Positions 42,300 to 48,099 of a stretch of 48,099 nt of DNA are shown here, piece by piece. The position numbers and the translations under genes were made by a program. This stretch comes from a bacterium (GTDB lineage Bacteria; UBP6; UBA1177). Location of the stretch: assembly GCA_022703485.1 (NCBI GenBank), contig JAKLDO010000012.1:1-48099 (forward strand), given 5' to 3'. The notes beneath the pieces are model-generated. The model was not told the origin of the DNA, made no database searches, and saw only the letters and a program-made list of their open reading frames with translations. Positions within the stretch are counted from its first letter, which is position 1; every line of letters starts with the position of its first letter.

Positions 42300-43640
42300 T
42301 CAGTCTCTGGCTACCTCTTCAATTATGTTCATGTTATATATCCTTATCATTGCAAAAAAAGCGAGGATCTGTCCGGTTATCAAAGTTATTGCTATGCCTT
42401 TGATCTCAACCGATGTGAAAATGAATGGTTCAATATCTATCCCGAGAGAAAAATCTATTAACGGTTTCAGATACCAGAGAACTCCGTGACCTATCAGTAT
42501 ACCTGACAATATCCCGGCAATCGTCACCAGAACTGTCTCTATCATCACTGTCATTGATATCGCCATCCTTCCTATGCCGAGAGTCCGCATAAGAGCCATC
42601 TCTTTTTTTCTTTCATTGACAGCCATGAGTATGGTCACAAAGACCATCGCAAGCACTATCATAAGCGTCGCATAGCTGAAAAGCCCTGCCGCAGATTCAG
42701 CCTTGTTCATATACTGTACTATCCGTCTCACTGTTTTTCCGGTATCTGTCGCCGTTGATCCTGTTCCTGCAGAATATTCCCTTTCAAGTTCAGCAGTTGC
42801 AATAGGGTTGACAGTTTTCACAAGTACTGCGGAAAGGGTTCCGTGTTCGCTTTCAGCTCCATGACCGGACTCTTCTTTCTGAGCACCGTGATGAAGTTCG
42901 TAATTGGCGCAACCTTTATGATCTTCATTTTCATGCCCGTTCTCTGCTTCGTGTCCGTGCTCTGCTTCGTGCTCTCCATGATGTTCATGGACTTTCCATA
43001 CAGCTTTGTAGTTTACATATATTGAAAAATCCTCGGGGCCGTTGACCGGAGCCATCACCGCCGCGACATAATACTCAAAATCCGCATGATCCTCAGAATC
43101 CTCATCACCGACATGCCCGTGACTTCCGGCAAACCTGTCACCGGTCCTCAGTTCATATTTTTCAGCTACTTTAAAACCGATCACGGCTCTATGGAGGTCT
43201 TTGTCGCTCAGAATGTCTTTCGCATCAACATCGCCGTGCTTAAGTATGAGCTCTTTACTTATCTCATTTATCAGGTCACTGCTGACACCTGTGATAGGGA
43301 TCCCCATGTAGCTGTCAGCCCTTGCGACCGGAAATGCCGCAACGACTCTTTGATCCGCCTTCAGTTTTTCGTATATTTCATAGTCCAGTGTACCTGCGGG
43401 CTTGTCAATATTGAATATCGTCGACATCACAATCTGCGTGTCGCTTGATCCGGCAGGTCCGACGACAAGCGGGAACTGAAGAGAACTGTTCACAGCTGCG
43501 GAGGCGAGACCGAAAGATATACTGCCTATCGCGCTGAGGAATATGAAAGCCGCTGCGATAGCACAGACTGAGATCGCAACCGTTCCTGACCTGTGTTTCA
43601 TATTGTGGAACACTGCTTTAAGGATGAACGCCGTCCTCAT
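42300..43640 (-). CDS. FtsX/LolE-like ABC permease with His-rich periplasmic loop
   Basis: 446-residue permease of the MacB/LolC/FtsX class: one N-terminal span (about 14-40), a large periplasmic domain, and three spans at the C-terminus (about 325-440). The last part includes the ERKKEMALMRTLGIGRMAI motif that couples such permeases to their ATPase. Within the periplasmic domain, residues about 217-267 hold 12 His in 50 residues (HEHHGEHEAEHGHEAE, ENEDHK, YELHHG, SGHGAESEH), and a second small cluster lies at SHGHVGDEDSEDH. This strongly suggests zinc or nickel binding. Its start overlaps the ATPase stop (ATGA). Whether it moves metal or a metal-linked substrate is unknown. Confidence 0.88.
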   Translation of the reverse strand: MRTAFILKAVFHNMKHRSGTVAISVCAIAAAFIFLSAIGSISFGLASAAVNSSLQFPLVVGPAGSSDTQIVMSTIFNIDKPAGTLDYEIYEKLKADQRVVAAFPVARADSYMGIPITGVSSDLINEISKELILKHGDVDAKDILSDKDLHRAVIGFKVAEKYELRTGDRFAGSHGHVGDEDSEDHADFEYYVAAVMAPVNGPEDFSIYVNYKAVWKVHEHHGEHEAEHGHEAENGHENEDHKGCANYELHHGAQKEESGHGAESEHGTLSAVLVKTVNPIATAELEREYSAGTGSTATDTGKTVRRIVQYMNKAESAAGLFSYATLMIVLAMVFVTILMAVNERKKEMALMRTLGIGRMAISMTVMIETVLVTIAGILSGILIGHGVLWYLKPLIDFSLGIDIEPFIFTSVEIKGIAITLITGQILAFFAMIRIYNMNIIEEVARD

Positions 43641-44305
43641 GACACCCTCCCTGTTTCAAGGTCCAGCACCGCATCGGCTGTCAGACCGTCAAATGTCGTG
43701 TCATGGGATGCCAGCACTATTGTAGAGCCGTTATCTCTGCATTTACTTATTGAATCATACACTGTTTTTGCCGATACGGCATCAAGACTTGCCGTAGGTT
43801 CGTCTGCAAGTATCACGGCCGGTTTCAGGAAAAGCACTCTTGCAACTGACACTCTCTGCCTCTGTCCTACCGAAAGATGGTACGGCCGTCTGTTCTCAAG
43901 ACCTGTCAGACCCACTTCATTCAGGATGTCAAGCGCTTTCTGTCTGTAATTCTCAGGGAGCTTACCTGCGAAAGCGAGCGGAGCATAGACATTTTCTATC
44001 ACCGAAAAAGGTGAAAGAAGGTTGAATGTCTGGAAAATGTACCCGATATTGCCTGCCCTGAACGAATCTCTGGCACTTTCATGAAGACCGCTTATTTCAA
44101 CACCGTTAACTGTGACACTTCCCGAATCGGGCAGTATCAATCCCGATATCATGTTCATAAGCGTCGTCTTTCCGCTTCCGCTAGGACCTTTTAAACGGAG
44201 GACCGAGCCTTTTTTCATTTCAATGGAAAGATCTTTTATAACTTCGACCTTTGAGCCGTCATATCCCTGATACGACCTTGACACATTTTTAAGAATTATG
44301 TCCAT
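43637..44305 (-). CDS. LolD/MacB-type ABC transporter ATP-binding protein
   Basis: 222-residue cytoplasmic ATPase that powers the FtsX-like permease. Motifs: Walker A GPSGSGKTT, Q-loop FQTFNLL, signature LSVGQRQRVSVAR (Gly to Val in the usual LSGGQ), Walker B VILADEPTAS, and the H-loop ASHD. ATG at 44305 has GGGAGTGTC upstream; the more distant start is unsupported. The stop overlaps the permease start by four bases. LolD-group ATPases work in mechanotransmission rather than classical import. Confidence 0.92.
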   Translation of the reverse strand: MDIILKNVSRSYQGYDGSKVEVIKDLSIEMKKGSVLRLKGPSGSGKTTLMNMISGLILPDSGSVTVNGVEISGLHESARDSFRAGNIGYIFQTFNLLSPFSVIENVYAPLAFAGKLPENYRQKALDILNEVGLTGLENRRPYHLSVGQRQRVSVARVLFLKPAVILADEPTASLDAVSAKTVYDSISKCRDNGSTIVLASHDTTFDGLTADAVLDLETGRVS

Positions 44306-44353
44306 GACACTCCCGAACAATAAAAAGCCACACACCTTAACCCTTAATAAATT

Positions 44354-44378
44354 TTAAGTCAACTAACTGAAAACTTAA
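44354..44378. promoter_or_regulatory. Inverted repeat in the divergent ABC/mrp intergenic region
   Basis: TTAAGT (44354-44359) and ACTTAA (44373-44378), 13 bases apart, about 50 bases upstream of the ABC ATPase start. The region is AT-rich. It might be an operator for the ABC cluster but matches no known zinc-regulator box that I recognise. Confidence 0.2.
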
Positions 44379-44457
44379 TTACTTAACAATTTTTTGCTTG
44401 AAATCCGGTCGAACGGGATGTAGTCTTCCTGTGTAATTGAGTAATTGCGGAGGGGTC

Positions 44458-45282
44458 ATGGCTTTTTCAATATTTTCAAACAAGGATGAGGAGAAACGGT
44501 TCAGCGAGGCTGTTTCAAAGATAAAGAGAATAATTGTCGTCATGAGCGGAAAGGGAGGCGTCGGAAAAAGCAGTGTCGCTGTCAACCTCGCCTATTATCT
44601 TGCATCACAGGGAAAGAATATCGGTGTAATGGATGTCGATTTTCACGGTCCGAGCATTCCTAAACTGCTCGGCATCGAGAACAGGCGGCTTGATTCTGAC
44701 AGATCCGGGAAAATAATGCCCGTTAAAATAACCGATTCGTTCCACGCCGTCAGTATCGGGCTTGTTCTTGATTCGGTTGACAATCCCGTCATCTGGCGAG
44801 GTCCGATGAAAACCTCAGCAATAAAGCAGTTCTTCTGCGATGTCCAGTGGGGTGAACTTGATTTTCTAATTATAGATTCTCCTCCCGGAACAGGCGATGA
44901 ACCTCTGACTGTGGCGCAGTTCCTTAACGGCAGGGCTGAATCTCTCATTGTCACGACTCCTCAGGAAGTTGCAATAAGCGATGTGCGCAAATCGCTTTCA
45001 TTTGCGGAAAATCTCGGGTTCAGGAACCTCGGAATAGTTGTGAACATGAGCCATTTCGTCTGTCCGCACTGCAACGAAAAAAGCTATATCTTCAATCCCG
45101 GCAACATAAAAAGGATGGCGGATGACCATAATACCGAGATCCTCGGAGAGATCCCGATAGAACCTCTTGTAAGCGAATGCGGCGACAAAGGGGGGTTCTT
45201 CGTTTCATTCTACGGAAAGACACCTGCCGGACTTGAATTCGAGAATATCGGTGAGAAGATAATTTCTAAAAAGAAAGAATAA
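44458..45282 (+). CDS. mrp: Mrp/NBP35-family iron-sulfur carrier ATPase
   Basis: 274-residue P-loop ATPase of the Mrp/ApbC (NBP35) family, which binds and transfers Fe-S clusters in the cytoplasm. It has SGKGGVGKSSVAVNLA (deviant Walker A with the extra Lys), MDVDFHGPSIPKLLG, DSPPGTGDE and FVCPHCNEKS, whose CxxC holds the bridging cluster at the dimer interface. The N-terminal MIP18-like domain of many bacterial Mrp proteins is absent. ATG at 44458 has GGAGGGGTC upstream. Probably transcribed alone; the gene after it is in the restriction cluster, about 100 bases away with its own promoter. Confidence 0.95.
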   Translation: MAFSIFSNKDEEKRFSEAVSKIKRIIVVMSGKGGVGKSSVAVNLAYYLASQGKNIGVMDVDFHGPSIPKLLGIENRRLDSDRSGKIMPVKITDSFHAVSIGLVLDSVDNPVIWRGPMKTSAIKQFFCDVQWGELDFLIIDSPPGTGDEPLTVAQFLNGRAESLIVTTPQEVAISDVRKSLSFAENLGFRNLGIVVNMSHFVCPHCNEKSYIFNPGNIKRMADDHNTEILGEIPIEPLVSECGDKGGFFVSFYGKTPAGLEFENIGEKIISKKKE

Positions 45283-45321
45283 ATAAATTCTTGCAGTAAC
45301 GACTTTTTTGCATAAAATTTC

Positions 45322-45349
45322 TTGACAAATCAAATTTTTCGAGTACAAA
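45322..45349 (+). promoter_or_regulatory. Promoter of the type I restriction-modification genes
   Basis: TTGACA (45322-45327, perfect), a 16-base spacer, TACAAA (45344-45349, 4/6). The predicted start near 45356 leaves a leader of about 33 bases to the hsdS start. Confidence 0.6.
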
Positions 45350-45388
45350 TGTCTCTGTAATGTCGTTTTTGCATTGCGGAGGTTTTTT

Positions 45389-45967
45389 TTGGAAACGATG
45401 CTGAAAAATCTGGCAGATATTCAGACAGGCTTCTCATTTAGAGGTCGTCTCGAATATTCTGATTCGGGAAATGTAAGGGTTATTCAGATGAAAGATCTGA
45501 CTTCTGATAACATTGTTGACTGTCACGAACTGATAAAAATAGATATGGAAATTCTCAAAGATCATCATCTTGCGAAAAAGGGAGATCTTGTTTTCAGATC
45601 AAGAGGAATTAACTGTACAGCATCAATTTTATTAGAAGAGATTGAAAACACTGTGGTTTCCGCTCCTCTTTTAAAAATCAGAGCTAAAGATCGGAACAAA
45701 ATTTTCCCAGAATATCTGAAATGGTTCATCAATCAGCCGGAATCTCAGAAGTTTTTACAATCACGATTGTCAGGCACTCACGGCGGAATGATAAGGGCTT
45801 CAGAACTTGCCGAACTTTCTGTTTCTGTTCCCGACTTGAAAACACAGAAGATGATTGTTGAAATATCGGAATTGGCAGAAAAAGAACATCGGATATTATC
45901 AGAAATTGCAGAGTTAAGAAATGATTACATATTGAAATTATTAATAAAAACATCAAAAGGAGAATAA
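45389..45967 (+). CDS. hsdS: Type I restriction specificity subunit, half-size (single TRD)
   Basis: 192 residues with one target-recognition domain plus one conserved helical spacer, about half of a normal HsdS (~400). The TRD follows the usual pattern (LADIQTGFSF, VRVIQMKDL, KKGDLVFRSRG, VVSAPLLKIR, PEYLKWFINQPESQKFLQ, LSGTHGGMIRASELAELSVSVPDLKTQKMIVEI), and the C-terminal helix EKEHRILSEIAELRNDYILKLL is the coiled-coil spacer. Half-size HsdS can work as a dimer. TTG at 45389, six bases after GGAGG, is the likely start; ATG at 45398 is an alternative. It precedes hsdM by two bases. Confidence 0.85.
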   Translation: METMLKNLADIQTGFSFRGRLEYSDSGNVRVIQMKDLTSDNIVDCHELIKIDMEILKDHHLAKKGDLVFRSRGINCTASILLEEIENTVVSAPLLKIRAKDRNKIFPEYLKWFINQPESQKFLQSRLSGTHGGMIRASELAELSVSVPDLKTQKMIVEISELAEKEHRILSEIAELRNDYILKLLIKTSKGE

Positions 45968-45969
45968 GC

Positions 45970-47538
45970 ATGAGTACAAAAATCGAACAGAAGGATATAA
46001 ACAATGCGGCGTGGGCGGCATGTGACACTTTCCGGGGAGTTGTAAACCCTTCACAGTATATGGATTACATTCTTGTGATGTTATTCCTTAAATATATATC
46101 CGATGTCTGGAACGATCACTATGATGAATACAAAAAGCAGTATGGTGGTGATGATGAAAGAATCAAAAGAAAACTCGAAAGGGAAAGGTTCATTCTTCCT
46201 GAAGTGAAAATTAAGGAAACAGATCCGAAAACGGGCATTGACACTATTCTTGATAGGTTCCCTGCCAATTTCTACAGTCTTTATGAAAGAAGAAGCAGTG
46301 ACAATATAGGCGAACTGATCAACATAGTTCTTGATAACATTGAAGAATCCAATAAATCAAAACTTGAAGGAGTTTTCAGGAATATTGACTTCAACAGTGA
46401 ATCCAATCTTGGAAAATCAAAGGACAGGAACCGTCGTCTTAAAACTTTTCTTGAAGATTTCAATAAACCGCAACTTGATATGAAACCGAGCAGAGTTTCA
46501 GAAGATGTGATCGGAAACACATACATATATCTTATAGAAAGGTTCGCGGCCGATTCAGGCAAAAAAGCAGGAGAATTCTTCACACCCCTTAAAGTAAGCG
46601 AACTTGTTGCCCGTCTTGCTTCACCAAAACCTGGTGACAGAATTTGTGATCCTGCCTGCGGTTCGGGAGGTCTGTTGATTCAGGCGGCAAGACAGGTCGG
46701 CGACCGTAATTTTGCTCTTTTCGGGCAGGAATCAAACGGCAGCACATGGGCTTTGTGCAGAATGAATATGTTTCTTCACAGCTTTGACAGTGCGAGAATT
46801 GAATGGTGCGATACTTTGAACAGTCCGGTGCTTGTTGAAAATGACCGTCTCATGAAATTCAACTGTGTTGTTGCCAATCCTCCGTTTTCTCTGGATAAAT
46901 GGGGTTCAGAAAATGCGGAAAGTGATAAGTATAACAGATTCTGGCGGGGAGTTCCGCCTAAAAGTAAAGGAGACTGGGCATTTATCACCCACATGATTGA
47001 AACAGCGCTTGAAAAGGAAGGAAGGGTTTCAGTTGTTGTTCCTCACGGAGTTCTTTTCCGCGGAGCTGCTGAAGGGAGAATAAGACAGAAACTTATTGAA
47101 GATAACATTCTTGATGCAGTGATAGGACTCCCGGGCAATCTTTTCCAGACGACCAACATCCCTGTGGCGATCCTCGTTTTTGATAACAGCCGGGAAAAAG
47201 GCGGAAAGAATTATTCAAGAAAGGATGTTCTTTTTATTGATGCAAGCAGAGACTTTATTCAGGGAAAGAACCAGAACACACTATCAGAAGAACACCTTGA
47301 GAAGATAGTAAAAACATATAAAAACAGAGAGGTCATTGAAAAATATTCATATCTCGCACAATTTGAAGAAATAAAGGAAAACGACTTCAACCTGAACATT
47401 CCCCGATATGTCGATACCTTTGAAGAAGAAGAGGAAATTGATATTGACTCAGTACAACTTGAAATAGACCAGCTCGAAAAGGAACTTGCTCAAGTGAGAG
47501 CAAAAATGGCTGAAAAGTTGAAGGAGATTGAGAGATGA
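45970..47538 (+). CDS. hsdM: Type I restriction-modification DNA methyltransferase subunit
   Basis: 522-residue N6-adenine methyltransferase of the HsdM family. Features: N-terminal helical domain (NNAAWAACDTFRGVV), EFFTPLKVSELVARLASP, the SAM-binding motif DPACGSGGLL (D227), the catalytic NPPF (N303), and a C-terminal coiled coil (QLEIDQLEKELAQVRAKMAEKL) that binds HsdS. It would methylate the sequence chosen by HsdS and form part of the restriction complex. The translation stop overlaps an ATG (ATGA) that begins a broken hsdS stub. No hsdR gene is in the window. Confidence 0.97.
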   Translation: MSTKIEQKDINNAAWAACDTFRGVVNPSQYMDYILVMLFLKYISDVWNDHYDEYKKQYGGDDERIKRKLERERFILPEVKIKETDPKTGIDTILDRFPANFYSLYERRSSDNIGELINIVLDNIEESNKSKLEGVFRNIDFNSESNLGKSKDRNRRLKTFLEDFNKPQLDMKPSRVSEDVIGNTYIYLIERFAADSGKKAGEFFTPLKVSELVARLASPKPGDRICDPACGSGGLLIQAARQVGDRNFALFGQESNGSTWALCRMNMFLHSFDSARIEWCDTLNSPVLVENDRLMKFNCVVANPPFSLDKWGSENAESDKYNRFWRGVPPKSKGDWAFITHMIETALEKEGRVSVVVPHGVLFRGAAEGRIRQKLIEDNILDAVIGLPGNLFQTTNIPVAILVFDNSREKGGKNYSRKDVLFIDASRDFIQGKNQNTLSEEHLEKIVKTYKNREVIEKYSYLAQFEEIKENDFNLNIPRYVDTFEEEEEIDIDSVQLEIDQLEKELAQVRAKMAEKLKEIER

Positions 47539-47582
47539 ATGTAAAAAAATGGAAGAAAATAGAAAAAAATAGAAAAAAATGC

Positions 47583-47611
47583 TTGACATATCAGGAAAAT
47601 AGAAATATAAA
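47583..47611 (+). promoter_or_regulatory. Near-consensus sigma-70 promoter for the small RNA / abiF
   Basis: TTGACA (47583-47588, perfect), exactly 17 bases, TATAAA (47606-47611, 5/6). It is the best promoter match in the window. The predicted transcript start is near 47618, right at the start of the structured RNA. Confidence 0.85.
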
Positions 47612-47617
47612 CGGCGT

Positions 47618-47677
47618 CAGCATACCCCCTATGCCTCTGCAGAAATGCATGCACACTTTAGGGGGTTTTTTCTTTTT
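47618..47677 (+). ncRNA. Small structured RNA upstream of abiF, pseudoknot-capable
   Basis: Roughly 60 nt from the promoter to a U-run. Elements: hairpin GCATA-CCCCC-TATGC (47620-47634), hairpin TGCA-GAAA-TGCA (47638-47649, a GNRA-type loop), then GGGGG (47661-47665) and UUUUUUCUUUUU. The GGGGG can pair with the CCCCC hairpin loop, giving an H-type pseudoknot, or it can form an 8-bp stem ACCCCCTA/TAGGGGGT with the U-run as a terminator. Structured RNAs directly upstream of abiF genes have been described (my recollection of an Rfam 'abiF' motif); I have not checked this one against it. It would be the RNA partner, probably the antitoxin, of AbiF. Confidence 0.65.
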
Positions 47678-47689
47678 AAAAGGTTTAGT

Positions 47690-48034
47690 ATGAAATATTC
47701 TAAACCTCATCTTTCATTTGAAAACCAAGCAGTCTATCTTCTTTCAAGAGGACTTTCTGCAGATAAAACAAAGCTCATTAAAAGATTGAAACAGGTCAAC
47801 TATTACCGGTTAAGTGGATACTGGTATCCGTTTTTAAACTCTGACGACACATTTATGCCACAAACTTCAATAGAAATGATATGGAGAAGATACACTTTTG
47901 ACCGAGAGTTGAGACTTCTTCTAATGGATGCAATAGAAAAAATTGAAGTAACTGTAAGAACAAGAATCGTTTATTATTTCAGTGAGAAGTATGGCCCATT
48001 CGGGTATGAAAACAGAAACAACGGTTCCTTCTAA
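47690..48034 (+). CDS. abiF: AbiF/AbiD family (Abi_2) abortive-infection protein, N-terminal part; frame appears broken
   Basis: Begins at ATG 47690 with AAAAGG about eight bases upstream, directly after the structured RNA. The 114-residue frame matches the family's N-terminal third: KYSKPHLSFENQAVYLLSRG, LKQVNYYRLSGYWYPFL, IEMIWRRYTFDRELRLLLMDAIEKIEV, then RTRIVYYFSEKYGPFGYEN. The family normally has about 300 residues, with C-terminal sequence not seen here. A TAA at 48032-48034 ends the frame; family-like residues (SKNEWVGRI) continue in the +1 frame from about 48027, so a frameshift is likely. AbiF proteins are HEPN-type toxins believed to stop phage infection. The window ends 65 bases later. 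Confidence 0.8.
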   Translation: MKYSKPHLSFENQAVYLLSRGLSADKTKLIKRLKQVNYYRLSGYWYPFLNSDDTFMPQTSIEMIWRRYTFDRELRLLLMDAIEKIEVTVRTRIVYYFSEKYGPFGYENRNNGSF

Positions 48035-48099
48035 AAATGAGTGGGTTGGCAGAATCTGTTAATTCTTGAGAAGTCGAATCTGCCTAAAATAAGATAAGC
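48035..48099 (+). other. Possible decayed 3' continuation of abiF
   Basis: The +1 frame relative to abiF reads SKNEWVGRIC from 48030 before a stop at 48060-48062, and the original frame later reads LILEKSNLPKIR. Together these resemble the next AbiF segment (a xNEWxxRI...EKSK-type stretch) split across frames. The window ends before the rest can be judged. Confidence 0.35.

Larger units (their letters stand above)
47535..47693 (+). pseudogene. hsdS stub: only the first codons of a second specificity gene remain
   Basis: ATG at 47535 overlaps the hsdM stop in the classic ATGA coupling, and GGAG lies eight bases upstream. The first residues, MNVKKWKKIE, resemble the start of many HsdS proteins (basic, Trp-Lys-Lys, then normally an LG strand). 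After about nine codons the sequence becomes an A-rich repeat (GAAAATAGAAAAAAATAG) and then a promoter and RNA, not HsdS sequence. The frame runs on to 47693 as 52 residues but the later part is clearly non-coding. I read this as a deleted hsdS. Confidence 0.5.

Noticed and set aside
44385-44425. TTGAAA-17-TAGTCT as a promoter for mrp
   Set aside because: The -10 matches only 3/6; too weak to list as a feature.

Overview
The window comes from a diderm (Gram-negative) bacterium. It holds many Sec and lipoprotein signal peptides, several outer-membrane beta-barrels, a YfgM/BamB-like pair, a LolD/FtsX-type ABC system and an IHF/HU-type protein. Acidic Asp/Glu-rich linkers on secreted proteins and very large surface lipoproteins suggest a deltaproteobacterium/Myxococcota-like or poorly sampled lineage, but no gene here fixes the phylum. 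Start codons are usually preceded by a strong GGAGG-type ribosome binding site, which I used to trim several starts. I see no rRNA, tRNA, CRISPR array or transposase, and no stretch over 300 bases without a gene.

Layout. 81-5147 (-): cation diffusion facilitator, CocE-like hydrolase and an M36/M4-like metalloprotease; the two hydrolases end in nearly the same C-terminal tag. 5305-14000: housekeeping genes, namely pth, a JAB-DinG helicase fusion, an HU/IHF protein, a BamB-like propeller with a YfgM-like TPR protein, an MgtE-N/CorA chimera, an HD-domain protein and a TtcA-like tRNA thiolase. 14142-20092 (+): cell-envelope operon of a MORN-repeat lipoprotein, a TPR/DUF3857/transglutaminase lipoprotein and a BamA-type barrel. 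20098-20958: a tiny proline-rich secreted protein and an Hsp20 gene with its own promoter and terminator. 20967-28734 (+): a 5'-truncated Ig-like (Big_5) gene, an outer-membrane protein and a giant Big_5 lipoprotein. 28731-31654 (-): feoB, feoA and a LexA/CI-like regulator that has lost both catalytic residues. 31802-41285 (-): acidic lipoprotein, FadL-like barrel, a very large EcxA-like zinc protease and a barrel with a Glu/Ala/Pro-rich linker. 41471-44305 (-): a translationally coupled ABC export-type system whose permease carries a His-rich periplasmic loop, probably zinc related. 44458-45282 (+): Mrp ATPase. 45389-48099 (+): a defence region with a half-size HsdS, HsdM, the stub of a second hsdS, a small pseudoknot-capable RNA under a near-consensus promoter, and an AbiF-family gene.

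The most interesting part is 47535-48099. A normal hsdM/hsdS ATGA junction is followed by only about nine HsdS-like codons. Then come a TTGACA-17-TATAAA promoter, a roughly 60-nt RNA whose CCCCC hairpin loop can pair with a downstream GGGGG, a U-run, and abiF. This looks like an RNA-toxin module that has replaced the specificity gene of a type I restriction locus. The abiF frame appears to break near its middle. Other points of note are the catalytically dead S24 regulator beside feoAB, the shared DSGCS C-terminal tag, two unusual fusions (JAB-DinG and MgtE_N-CorA), the His-rich FtsX permease, and three convergent gene pairs whose stop codons abut or overlap.
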